From the NCBI RefSeq assembly GCF_000002425.4, contig NC_037275.1:11853310-11917309 (forward strand): a stretch of 64,000 nt of DNA, read 5' to 3'. A model generated the notes under the pieces. It saw nothing but the letters and a program-made list of their open reading frames with translations, was not told where the DNA came from and did not search any database. Both the position numbers and the translations under genes were made by a program. This document shows, piece after piece, positions 1 through 10,482 of this stretch; positions within the stretch are counted from its first letter, which is position 1, and each line of letters starts with the position of its first letter. The DNA comes from Physcomitrium patens. Lineage: Eukaryota > Streptophyta > Bryopsida > Funariales > Funariaceae.

Positions 1-382
1 TAAATCCATTCGGATAACGAGAAGGGTATAGGCGTAGGTAAAGCCGTACTTGTTGCACAAAACCTCGGAAGTTGGCTCTTGTTCCGTCAAACTTGTTTGG
101 CATACTCGCTTTTGGTTCTTTCGTACTAATCCTTGAAGTATCCATAGGGGTCGTATGTGACACATGTCTTGCTTCTCTTAGTCGAATAATCTCTTGTTGT
201 AGGCTATGAATTTCGCGTCTAGCTTCTTTGGTCACCAGATCAATTTGAGGTTCTTTACTTGGATTGCAAAGAAATGCAATCTCTTTTCGTACACTATTCA
301 TAAGAGCTTGAAGATATGCAAGAGTTGCCACTCTATTGTCTACTTGTGGAGATGCACTGTCTATGACCTGGTCTACTTCCAT
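1..382 (-). CDS. gag: Gag N-terminal part of element K (partial at window edge)
   Basis: The minus-strand frame opens with ATG at 382-380 and stays open to base 1, about 127 codons without a stop, so it is among the best preserved frames in the window. It ends with the motif KFDGTRANFRGFVQQVRLY. This is the same capsid-start signature as KFDGTRSKFRGFINQV in elements H, J and F. The N-terminal about 90 residues are polar and probably helical (MEVDQVIDS... start). By family knowledge Gag forms the cytoplasmic virus-like particle that packages element RNA. The capsid remainder, zinc knuckle and pol lie beyond the left edge, so I cannot say whether the whole frame is intact. The ATG follows the leader hairpins, as in H. 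Confidence 0.8.
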   Translation of the reverse strand, partial: MEVDQVIDSASPQVDNRVATLAYLQALMNSVRKEIAFLCNPSKEPQIDLVTKEARREIHSLQQEIIRLREARHVSHTTPMDTSRISTKEPKASMPNKFDGTRANFRGFVQQVRLYLRLYPSRYPNGF

Positions 383-506
383 ATTTAGAGAATAGATGGA
401 TTAAAATTTTGAGAGAAGAAGAAATTGCTAAGTCTCTTGGAGAAAATTGTAGCACTACCTGTCACTAAAACCTACTCGGAGAAAAGAAAAAAAAACACTA
501 AACGAT

Positions 507-880
507 TTCAGTTTTAGAGGAGGGTAATCCGCAACCTCTAAAAATGCCTCAATGCTTTCGAGAAGAGGGGTAATCCGCACTCTATCAAGAAGGCAAAGCT
601 CTGAAATCGATGTTAATAGTCTTTTTTACTAGCTATGCTAAACAAAAAGAAGGAATTAATATCAGTCCAAGAGAGGATAATCCGCAACCCTTAGAACGCT
701 CAAGTATCTCCAAGGAAAGGGGTAGTCCACTCTCTGCCTCAAAGAACTAAGCTCTGATATTGTGATTGAGAAAATATCAGTTTAGAGGAAGGTAATCCGC
801 AACCCCTAAAGCGCTAGAATACCTTCAAGAAGAGGGGTAATCCGCTCTCAAACAAGAAGGATTCAGCTCTGATATTAAGA
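507..880 (-). repeat. Leader of K: three tandem hairpin units
   Basis: About three units of 100-150 bp. Each has two copies of a TAATCCGC-type loop sequence. Unit 1 stem arms are 512-520 and 535-543 (TTTTAGAGG / CCTCTAAAA, 14-nt loop). Unit 3 arms are 781-788 and 803-810, also with a 14-nt loop. Unit 2 (about 658-760) is more decayed. Each unit also ends in a GAGCTCTGATAT-like or AGCTCTGAAAT-like stretch. The same module occurs twice in C and once in H, J and I. Confidence 0.8.
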
Positions 881-887
881 TAAAGGT

Positions 888-898
888 AGTCTCGACAA
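888..898 (-). promoter_or_regulatory. Probable self-primer binding site of K
   Basis: The minus-strand sequence TTGTCGAGACT lies 2 nt after the LTR end. It is an exact 11-nt complement of AGTCTCGACAA in the LTR (minus strand, 1038-1028), just downstream of the LTR TATA box. No tRNA-type site beginning with TGG is present next to the LTR. This arrangement matches Tf1-type self-priming, in which the first 11 nt of the transcript prime reverse transcription. Confidence 0.7.
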
Positions 899-900
899 AC

Positions 901-1374
901 TGTCACGGACCAAAAATACAAACAAGAAATCTAAACAAGAAGTTCAAGAAGAAATGACAAGAACTAGATTATCAGATGAGTACAAGAGCAACGCCAAGAG
1001 AATTGAGCTAGAGCTTCAAGAGATGCGTTGTCGAGACTGAAGAACTCTTCAGCCTCGACTCCTATATATACTACTGGCCTATGGTTCTAAGGAAGCGCAT
1101 CAAGAAGCTTCCCAAGAACTATGAAGCTTCTCGAGCAACTACCCAAGAGCTAGGAAGCTTCTCAAGTAACTTCCTAGAATCTACTAGAATATTCTAAGAA
1201 TCTTCTAGAGCCTTCTAAGGGAATCTTTAGAGAATCTTCAAAGAATCTTTAGAGAATATTTAAAGAATATTCTAAGAGAATATTCAAGGGATCTTCTGGA
1301 AGTTTCTAAAGACTTCTTTCTAGAAGGTTCTAGAAACTTGTCTCTAGAAAGGTCTAAGGACTATGTCCCTAACA
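901..1374 (-). repeat. 5' LTR of K (TG...CA), with TATA box and 5' hairpin
   Basis: In minus sense the LTR starts TGTTAGGGACATAG and ends GTCCGTGACA. A TATATATAG box lies at about 1073-1080. It is followed by an imperfect hairpin of about 13-bp arms (1030-1058) and the 11-nt primer complement at 1028-1038. The U3 contains many degenerate repeats of the type TTCTAGAA / AGAATCTT (1080-1340). Confidence 0.85.
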
Positions 1375-3722
1375 CATATTTGGTTCAAAATAAATTATTT
1401 TATTTATCTCTTTCTTTAATGTATACCAAGTTGTGTATTCCTTCTAGATCTATTTAGATATAAATCTTTGTTTTATTCATTTGATTGATAATTCTTGAAA
1501 TAAAAATTAAAAGATATATATTTTTGATGGTGATCTTATGGAGTCATTGATTATCTACATACATCCGTAGTGATCCATCAATTTTCTTTACATTTAAGAT
1601 AAGAGTTCATACCAAAGATTTTGAATAGTGTATGAAATTTTTTAACTATACTTTCATCAATACATTCTTTAAATGCAACCAACTTATTCTTTGATAAGCT
1701 ATAAATTGGTCCAAATGAAAATTGAGCTCCTTCTTAAAGATTAATTGAATAACCATGATGATAATGTTTTAAAAAAATATTTGCATTTTTCTTCTAAAAA
1801 ACGTCTTGAGAATCTTAATATTAGTTAAGAATGTTGCTTAAAGTCTTTCCTCCATTAGAAATGGATGTTTCATAAATAACAAAAAGTAATCATTCTTTTG
1901 TAATATGCATGATAACTCTTGCACTTTATAAAAATTTGATTATATTAAATTTATGACTTTTTATAAAGATCTAGATAAGGTTATGGAAAAAATCAAGGTT
2001 ATAAGAAATTTAATCTATTTATGAATTATACTTCTCAATAAATCTAAAATAATTAGATTAAAAAGAGATCCATTTATATTAAATATTACTAAGCTATTTT
2101 TTCTATTAGTTGTTACATCTAAAAGAACAATATGATAAATAATATCTCTAAAAGACAATAAACGACTATGCATGGCTTTTACATGTACAAGCTTAGATGT
2201 TTTAATTAAGAATATTTCTTAATTTTTAACAAAATCTTTGTATATAAAATAAACTAAGGCTTCTAAATCTAATAAAATAAGGATTTTATAATTTTTTATT
2301 CCAAATAAAAATCTATTAAAAAGAAGATGAAGGATCATAGGCAAAAATAGGATTTTTATTTGTTTTTATATAAGATATTAGTTGCATAATTCCTATTAAA
2401 GTTAAACAAAATTATTTTTCAATATATTATCTTTTTGGCAACCATATTTCTTATTTTGTGATTTCATTGTTTCTTTGGATAATATAGAATAATATGCTAA
2501 GTAACCACAATAAAAGAATAATCTTTCTTGAAAATGTTGAGTCTTTTTTTGCTTAGTAAGAAATTTGAAACATACCATGTTAATTTATATAGCTTCTAAA
2601 CTTAATGAATAAGTTTTTAAAAAATTAAGAATTATTGTCATGATTAGACTTGCTCTTATCTAATCAAATCTTTCTTCCTAGAGGCTTTGAAAAAATTAAT
2701 TGTTACATGCAATGGCTTAAACAATAAACTATTCTAATAAGGTTTCTTTTATTATTGTCAATAATAAATATTTCATATTATCTTTTAACTTATATCAAAA
2801 TTTATTCCTAAGAGTTTTGTTATTCCATTCCATATTACAAGCAAAATTTTAGAATTTTGTAACATATATGATAGCTAAATGTAATCCTTATAGTAAAAAT
2901 AAGAATTTGGTCTCTACTACTATTTTTTTATTATTTTCTTAGTAGATGGTTGTAAACACTTCTAAGAATGAATTTACATCATAGAGAAATTGTAAGTATT
3001 TTTCTATCAAATGTACAAATCAAAAGAGACCACTTCTAAATAAAAATGCAACTTTGAATCCAACTAGACTAAATCTACTATAATATTGGAAAAGATATAA
3101 TCTTAGATAAAGCTAGACTTATTGTAAAAAATTTTGAAATTTTAATCTTGTTCCATCAATTTTCTAAGGCATGCTAATTCTTGCATCCTTCATACTTATA
3201 ATAGTAAGACTTATTAAATTTAATTATGAGGTTAATCTACTTATATCTTTCAATTACACAACTTCTTGGCATAAACTTTGAATTTAATTGTTGATTTCTT
3301 CCATTGGCATGAAAATACTATCTCCATATTTAGTATTAAGAATGTATAAAATTTCCATTCTAAGAGTGTTGATAAGTCCTTAAAGATTTGCAATAGTTGC
3401 AAATTTATTCTTTCTTCTATTGAATTTAGTATCTATGATTTTTTTTTCTATTTTTTTTACAAAATACTTTAAAAAATTCATAAGTCAAATTAAAAGAGAA
3501 TAATTTGTAAGCTCTAATATCAAATAAAAGTTTCTATAAAGACTATACTTTATTCTCTTTAAAGAAAGAATTGATATTAGGAAATAAAAAAAATATACCA
3601 ATTTAAAAATAGACTATTCACAACTTTAACAAAAAAAAAATTAAAAATAAAAAATTAAAAATGAGATTATTTACATACTTCTAAGATAAAATAAAAATAA
3701 TAAATTAATATTTTTGTCAAAT
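1375..3722 (-). pseudogene. Element L: decayed gag-protease-RT of a chromodomain-type Ty3/gypsy
   Basis: Very AT-rich, with stops in all frames, but family blocks can be read on the minus strand in correct order. A gag knuckle relic lies near 2500-2570. A protease relic near 2170-2290 has LLDLEA where relatives have LLDSGA. The RT start near 1680-1740 corresponds to relatives' [12 protein letters not shown] block. The RT core at 1375-1620 still shows KKIDGSLRMYVDN, KITIKN and NLVYIKERDK. The RT is broken at 1375 by insertion of K, so the rest of L should lie left of the window. Decay is largely C-to-T and G-to-A. Not functional. Confidence 0.7.
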
Positions 3723-3830
3723 TGTCAAGGACATAAACTAAAAACAATAAAAATCTCAATATATTCTTGTGTCATTCAAAAAAATAGATATTCTCGCTAA
3801 AGTATATTTTAATTTACCATACCTTGAATC
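3723..3830 (-). repeat. Terminal part of the LTR of L
   Basis: The minus-strand end TGTCCTTGACA, with the preceding GAATGACACAAGAATATATTGA, matches the end of the LTR of element I (9110-9167). I could not follow the LTR further right with confidence; its outer boundary may be near 4.0 kb. Confidence 0.45.
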
Positions 3831-4845
3831 AATTCTTCTTTTGTTGTGTACCTTCTTTAATGCACCTTCTTCTCTTTATTTACTTTTTTCATCTTTGTAA
3901 CTATGCACCTACTATATCATCATGATGCTCATGAAATTCCAAATATCAACCTAATTCCAACATTGTTAAGAAAGTACAAAAATAATTGAAAAAAAGAGGC
4001 ATTTGTATAATAAAGAAGTTTGGATATAAGATAGAGAGACAAAGAAGCCTTCTCATTGACCAAAATCAAACAAATCACTAACCACTAAGAAAACCATGCA
4101 ATACTTACATAAAGACCTCCAATTTACTATCTATAAATAGCTTTTCCATGCACAACAAAACAGATTTCTGCTAATGATTTATATATACTCTTTTCTACAA
4201 GCTCTCAATCCATGAGAGACTAATAAAACTTCAATGGAAATTTCTTCAGACAATGTTTCTAGCAAAAATCTAGAGAATGATGTGATCCTCAAGACGTGGA
4301 CCTTGCAGTATCGTTTTGTGGAGGATCGCAGCATTCTCTGGAGTTGGTTATGTTCACAGACATTCACATTATGAGCCGATTCTCTACGAGAAGGGGCTGC
4401 GACGACGCTGGCTTCGCAGAAAACTCGACGCAAGTTGTGTCTGGTCAACAGCCTCCTGAGGCCTCATTGTTGACATGCCAAGATGACCAAATGGATACTG
4501 CTCACGGAATTCCTGTTCGTTACTCAAGCACACCTGAAATCCAAACCATGAGTTGCGAAAGTATCGATTGCCCGGATTCCAATTCTTCCGCTCCCGATGC
4601 GCCTTTCCGGAGTAGAACCCTCACCACACTCAGTTGAGAGGCCAATGCGGCGTCCATTTTCCAACTAGAGGAACTGGTGACAACAGAGGAACTGGCGAAG
4701 CCTGAATTACACCAATCCTAGTGCTCGGTACCCCTCAGCCTTGACAAAACTCCGCGCATGCAACCGGTGTGAGAGGCAGAGTCTCATTGTCCTTCCGTAT
4801 CTCCACACCTGCTGCACAACCACAGATCCCACTGCTCCCTTGATG
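3831..4845. other. No gene identified; left flank of the genic island
   Basis: Contains the transition from AT-rich repeat to a GC-richer block at about 4170. Open frames exist on both strands (for example plus 4296-4637 and minus 4179-4448), but neither has a motif I recognise and they overlap each other. They may be 3' parts or untranslated DNA of the degenerate kinase gene on the minus strand. Confidence 0.4.
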
Positions 4846-5695
4846 CTAAAATCTCCAATTCTGACAATTTTGATGTTGCGACAGTCTTTCCACGATCTGT
4901 TTAAAACTGGGCCACTTGGACGGCTCTTGGTGCCAGCACGCTTCCACCAGTTCCCTCACTCGTTCGTCTATGAGGCTGTTTGTGCTCGGAAGCGGAGGCC
5001 TTGCTCCTTCCATGACTCGTGTACGCAAGTTAGCCGCGCCAGTAATGACCTGTTCATCTTCAAAGGGACCTTTCCCTGTTAGAATTTCGTAGCATGTCAT
5101 TGCGTAGCTGTACACGTCCACCTCTTTGGTCATTATCTCGGGCCTTAACTGGTTAATCTTGGCCTGCTCTAATAATTCAGGAGCTCTTCAAAATCCGGAT
5201 CCGTAAATGCCAACCGAGCTTTCGAAGTCTGCAACATCGCAAGTGTAATCGTCTGTGAGTTTGTGCTTACGCACAAGAATGTTGACTGCTTTCAGATCTC
5301 TGTGCAAAATGCCATGTTTGTGCAGCGTTTTCATGCCGTAAGCAATATCCAGCTTGATGCAAATGACCTGAGCCATGTCCTTAAATGGTCCATTGCAGCG
5401 TCCGCGATACCACCGCTTCTTCGACTTCATGTTATTGTCGATGACTGTCCGTAAGTCACTTGAATACCTCCCCATCACGAATGCGAACTGGCCATTCTTC
5501 AAAAGCGCACCGCCGAGCAAATAGCAACAATTCGAGTGGGTTATGAATTCCATGAAGGCTCGGTCGGGTTTCGTGCGGAAAAACCTTCGATCCCGTGACG
5601 ATGAGAATCCTCCATGAAGAAACATTTCTGTTATGGGTGCTTCCCCCAAGAGCAACGTTCAGGAATGATAAGACAGCCACCTTCGCCTGTGCCAT
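4846..5695 (-). pseudogene. Degenerate plant protein kinase (tyrosine-kinase-like family type)
   Basis: On the minus strand the frame 5655-5188 continues in phase into 5133-4846 across one stop. At that point relatives would have GFWRAPE, and here TGG has become TGA. Visible parts are the hinge region (GGALLKNGQFAFVM), a catalytic loop HRDLKAVNILV with intact HRD and Asn, and an activation segment with DFE in place of DFG (VADFESSVG). C-lobe motifs are DVYSYAMTCYEILTG and ACWHQEPSKWPSFKQIV. The glycine loop and catalytic lysine are missing or shifted to another frame; 5695-5456 carries AKVAV in a different frame, which suggests an upstream frameshift. Loss of the N-lobe, the stop and the DFE make an active kinase unlikely. 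It resembles large kinase families I associate with mosses, from memory and without a search. Confidence 0.7.
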
Positions 5696-7003
5696 CCCTA
5701 CCGCGGCAACAGATGCAAACTAAGCAGGCGTTCTGCACTTCGGAAGACAGAACTAGACTCCAGTGGTACTGGGAATACCCTCGACGGCACACGAGGAGAT
5801 CATCTACGAGTGTGAAGAAGAGTGGAGACCTGAGCCACAAAAACCTACTCAGCAAGGGAAGAGGATCGGACCTTTTACGACGAGGTCCTCTGCGCGACCA
5901 TGGCTCCAGAACAAGGGTGGTAAAGAGACGGCCAGCGATGTGGGAGAGGATCAGTGAGAGAGGTGCACCAAAGTTGAAAAGATGTTCGGGAGCGCCTTTC
6001 TGCGACATGTTCTGAGTCATCGAGAAGAAACCATTCATGCAACTTGACACCTACCGACATCGGACGAGCTCTCGATCAGTGAACAGACACCTTCGACCTC
6101 GACACTCATTGTCTCGGTTTCAAAGTTGCGAATGCCAATGTCTAAATGACTTCTCCATCGTTAACTGCGGAGGCCGTGGTCGTGTCCACAACACAGCAGC
6201 ACCTGCATCGCCATTCCAACAATATTCTTCGACACTACCAAAAACATCAACTCAATAATCTCTGGTTGCAAATCAACAGAGTGGAACGGACAAAGTATCA
6301 TGGCTCAGAATCTTTCAACCGACGTCACGAAAACAAATTGCAGGCCTATCATAAATGACCAGGTCTTCCAAAAACCCCATGATTCACCAAAACGACAAAA
6401 TGAAACTTGACTCATCAGCGCCTCTCAACTAAACTGTGCACGCATGATGAACTGGTGAAGACGTGTAATCCGTGGATGTTCTGATACCTTGGGCTTTCTG
6501 GAGCACCCAATTCTGCCAAGTTGGAAAGTAGAATGAGGGCCAAGAGGAGAGGCTACAAAGGTTGTTGTAATGTTGATTTTGCTGCATTGCTCTGTAGAAT
6601 AGGAAGAGAGAGTGATTCCCTCTGATCAGCATTCTTCCATTTCCAGCACTCATCCCACCTGACCTGACTACGGAAGCCTTGGATACATTAAAAAGCAATA
6701 GAACGTGATAAAATTTGCACTTATCAATAGGCTGAAAATAAATCTAAAAATAAGTGGATATGATTGATTGAAAAAAGTAGTTATTTTATTGGATGCAATA
6801 ATTAATCTTATAAGAATTGCTGCATGATGTGTGGGTTTACATCAGCAACTGAGCACTACACGTGATGTCATGCAACATGGGCACTATCCAGTCTAGTGAT
6901 TTTTTCTAACCCTTTTATTGGCAGGCCTGGCTTTGTGCTTTGCCAAGTATAGCCACAACTTGATCCACAATGATGTGTACATGGACCAAATTAAGCTTCA
7001 CTA
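5696..7003. other. Genic-island remainder, no gene recognised
   Basis: 5.7-6.7 kb keeps higher GC and many overlapping short open frames on both strands. None shows a domain I can name. It may be exon and intron debris upstream of the minus-strand kinase. From 6.72 kb the DNA becomes AT-rich again without coding signal. Confidence 0.4.
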
Positions 7004-7291
7004 CAATAACCCATTTGACAATTAATTCTTGTTATTATTTTTCAATTCTACTGCTAATGACCATAATTTGGTACTAAATTAGTAAATTATACTGCCCTGC
7101 AATAACCCACTTGCCAATTAATTCTTGTTATCATTCTTCAATTCTACTGCTAATGACCATAATTTGATACTAAACTAGTAAATTATACTGCCCTGCAATA
7201 ATCCACTTGACAATCAATTCTTGTTATCATTCTTCAATTCTACTGCTAATAACCATATTTTGATACTAAATTAGTAAATTATATTGCCCTG
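7004..7291. repeat. Tandem repeat, three units of about 96 bp
   Basis: Units begin at 7004, 7100 and 7196 with CAATAAYCCA. Each contains TTCAATTCTACTGCTAAT, ACCATAATTTG and CTAAATTAGTAAATTATA, followed by TGCCCTGC. A few substitutions separate the units. Confidence 0.85.
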
Positions 7292-8039
7292 CTAGTATCC
7301 AAAGCTTCAAATTCTGCTCATTGTTTGTGGCCATGTCAACATGCATGACATTTCTTTGATATTTTGTCAAGTTAAGTCAAGTATTAGTCTATTTGGGGGA
7401 TTTTTGGTGGTATAGTTTTTGGTCATTTAAATAATCAAGATCCTCAACTTCAATGATAGATATTTTTTTCCAACATTGTAGAGCTTCATTGATGCAATAC
7501 TCAAGTCGAATTGGGAGAAAAGACTTATCATTTCTTTACATGCACACAATAATTTAGCATCAACCAAATAGAGGGATACTCTAGATCTAAATAGTATGAA
7601 TTATGATTCATAAATAGGAAGATGTAATGTTAAATTGGATAATTTGGCGCCAAAAAATTGTTCTTCTTGTATTGATATTTAGAGACCTAAGGTTAATCAT
7701 AGTATCTAATCAAGCTATTGCAAATGCAATCATCTTATCTTAGACTTGATGATCCATATGTTTTGAAAGTGTACATAGTAAAATATATATAAGATTGAAT
7801 GATATAAAGAATGCAATAATTTATTACATATTCTAAATGATAGAAATGGATGTAAGCTTTTTGAAAAGAATAAGTAATTTTTATTAAACTAATCCTTCTA
7901 CTTATTTAAAGTTCAACCACATTTAGATTTTGCTCAAAGCCATTTATATGTGAATGGTTTAGATACAAAGAAATAACATGGCTTTCAAAACCAAGACATG
8001 GACTAGTAAATAATATACTAAATGTTTTAGAAAGATTTA

Positions 8040-8093
<54 letters not shown>

Positions 8094-8637
8094 GAATATG
8101 AATGGAAAAAGAAATAATTTTTAGAATAAAAAGAAATTTTAGATTGAATACCAAAGTTTTCTATAGAATACTAACAATTCACAATCTACATAGAAATAGT
8201 TGAATCACACAATAAAAAGTTATAACTAGTTTTTAAAAAAATAATAAAGAAGTGTAGGAAGCACATGGCAAAGTCCATCTTCATTAAAAAATAAACATCT
8301 CAAGTCTTTTGTTACCATGCCAATTATTTTAGATTCTATATTATCAAAAAATATTTTTAAATAATAATTAAAAAATAAATAGTACATGTATCAATCAAAA
8401 ACCATCTTTAAATCACCAATCCAATAATATAAAATTACTTAAAATCACAAATTTTAACCAAACTTGTTATAAAATAAATAATTTTTTATTTGAAAAAAGA
8501 TAAGAAAAAGAAATTTTATTCAAGATGATAAAGAAGTATTTATTAAAAGAAAAATTAAAAAAACTATTAGAATCTTGCATGTAATATAAATTATTTTAAT
8601 AAAAAAATATTCTTAATACTTTAATAATATAAGAAGA
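7292..8637. other. AT-rich intergenic stretch without recognisable gene
   Basis: No coding signal or element termini found on either strand. The only clear structure is the TA microsatellite listed separately. The 82-residue minus-strand frame at 7906-8154 is an artefact of that TA run. Confidence 0.5.
8051..8090. repeat. (TA)n microsatellite
   Basis: About twenty uninterrupted TA dinucleotides. Confidence 0.95.
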
Positions 8638-9167
8638 TGTCATGGACATATATAATTATTCTAATATTTATTTATATAATTAAGTAAAAGTAAGTAAAAA
8701 TAGATTTATTTCATAATATTTTCTAAAGAAGCTTCTTAAAAGCTTCATAGATATTTGTTTGACTTTATATGTATTTGTAGTTGATTGGTAGGTTAGAAAC
8801 TTGATCAACAAGTTAATCACATATTGGTAGCTTACAAAACAAGCTAAATATGTGGCATATATATAAAAAACTTACCTTACAAGTTAAAAGACGTATATTA
8901 CAAATTCAATTTATTTTGAAGGTCCTATAGGATATCACCACATAGTTCCTAGTTAAGAGTATATATAGATATAAGAATGAAGTCTTTTTTACTCTTGTGA
9001 ATGGTTTTTTAATTCTTAGTCTAGTTTTAAGAATTTCTAATCTTATTATCTTTCATAATAGCCATTCTAATTTAATACTATATCATCTTTTGAGTGATTT
9101 TTTAGCTTTTTTGAGTGACACAAGAATACATTGATATTTTAGTTCTTTAAGGTTCATATGCTTGATA
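8638..9167 (+). repeat. 5' LTR of I
   Basis: Begins TGTCATGGACATA and ends CTTGATA (CA decayed to TA). It carries the TATATATAG box (about 8960) and AAGAAGCTTCTTAAAAGCTTCATAGA, as in the LTRs of H and J. After the end, the sequence TTTGAAAAGAAT is a decayed form of the self-primer site TTGACAAGAGT. Confidence 0.75.
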
Positions 9168-9352
9168 GTTTGAAAAGAATACTAACTAATTATTCTTATC
9201 TTATTTAAAAGTGAGTGGATTATCTTGCTTCTATTATTGTATTTTGAAGGTTGTAGATTATCAAGCTTTAAATAAATTTATTAGTTTTTTAATACTAATA
9301 TTTTTCTTAAAAAAAATGGATTATCTGTCTTTGTACAAATTTTTATTTGATA

Positions 9353-9380
9353 TTAGAGATTACAAATTACCTTCCTCTAA
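9353..9380 (+). repeat. Leader hairpin of I
   Basis: Arms TTAGAG (9353-9358) and CTCTAA (9375-9380) flank a loop with ACAAATTACC. It is the I copy of the conserved leader module. Confidence 0.55.
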
Positions 9381-9411
9381 TTTGACTTGTGGATTTTTTA
9401 AGTTTTTTGAA

Positions 9412-10460
9412 ATGAAACAAAAAATCATAGATGCTACACTTGACAAAAGTGAAAATAGATTTGAACTATTTTTGATCTTTATGAACTTCTCAATACTCTT
9501 AGGATAGAAATTTCATGCATCAAGAGTACCAACCACAAAAACAATAATTCTACTCATATAGAAGAAGTTCTACATCAAGAAGTTGTGTAGTTGAAAAAAG
9601 CAAGTAAATTGAGTTTAGAACTAAATCCAAGGAATTTGCTTCTAAAAGTACAATAGAGACAAGGATTAAAATGTTTGAAAAGTTTGAAAGAACAAGATCA
9701 AAATTTTAAGGATTTTTTCAACAAGTCAAGTTCTATCTAAGATTGCATCTCTTTCATTAGCTTGATGGATTTACTTAAGTTGGATTAATAAGCACACTTC
9801 TATCTAGAAGTGTTCTTTCTTGATTTGTATCTTTGATGAAAAAAGATTCATGATTCTTTTATGATTTGAATTCATTCTTGGAAGTATTTATCACTATATT
9901 TGGAAAAAGTGATTAAGAAAGAATAGCAAAGATCAAGCTTTTATCTTTATGACAAGGATTATAATCAGCGACCATATATAATCAGCTGCTAAATTTCAAA
10001 ACCTTGCTTGCAATGTAGACTAGAATGACAAAGTTCTTATCAATTAATTTTGATATGAATTGAAGGATAATGTCAAAGATTACTTATTGACGATGCCAAA
10101 AGCAAAATCTTAAGAAGAATTTATTGCTTAAGCCATTACATGTAATAATTAATTATTTAAAAGATATTAAAAATAAAAAATTGACTGGAGAGGAATAAGT
10201 CAAGTAATGACAATAGCTCTCAAGTTTTTAAAAATTTATTCATGAAGGCCAAAACTAATACAAATTAGTTTGATATAGTTTAAAAACTTCAAAGAGCAAA
10301 AAAGATTTGATATCATTAAGAGGACTTATACTTATATTATGGAGAAGCTAAATAAATTTTTTAATATTGTACAAAAAAACAATGTAATCACAAAATGATG
10401 ATTATGATTGCTAAAAAAGATGATATAATGGAAAATAAGTTTCTCCTTTTATAATAGTAA
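9412..10460 (+). pseudogene. gag: Decayed gag of element I
   Basis: Reading with many stops, but landmarks of the group 1 Gag follow in order. FERTRSKF and FQQVKFYL lie near 9690-9740. The block DNVKDYLLTMP is near 10065-10100. A zinc-knuckle relic LYLYYGEAK is near 10330, followed by KKQCNHKM at about 10370-10395, matching H and J. The first knuckle cysteine is lost. Protease and pol are cut off by element G at 10483. Confidence 0.65.
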
Positions 10461-10482
10461 TCATGCAGTTAGAATCTTCTAT

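Larger units (their letters stand above)
1..1374 (-). mobile_element. Element K: 5' end of a chromodomain-type Ty3/gypsy retrotransposon
   Basis: In minus-strand order this holds a 5' LTR (1374-901), a primer-binding site, a leader with three hairpin units and the start of gag, which runs off the window edge. The LTR is of the same family as that of element C (45.6-47.9 and 57.9-61.6 kb) but longer, 474 bp against 297 bp. K sits inside the RT region of the decayed element L: L's RT reading is cut exactly at 1374/1375. The 5 bp after the LTR are CATAT; the partner duplication would lie outside the window. Confidence 0.85.
8638..10482 (+). mobile_element. Element I: 5' LTR, leader and gag of a decayed chromodomain-type element
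   Basis: It starts with an LTR of the H/J family, followed by a self-priming leader, hairpin and gag. At 10483 it is interrupted by the 5' LTR of element G. Because G extends past 64000, the rest of I is outside the window. Left flank GAAGA (8633-8637) is the expected target duplication copy. Confidence 0.7.

Noticed and set aside
507-880. Spaced repeats in the K leader resembling a small CRISPR array
   Set aside because: Units are imperfect, 100-150 bp long, and recur in the leaders of other LTR elements. The DNA is plant nuclear retrotransposon.
4296-4637. Plus-strand 113-codon open frame in the genic island
   Set aside because: No motif recognised, overlaps another open frame on the opposite strand, and the only coding signal nearby (kinase) is on the minus strand.
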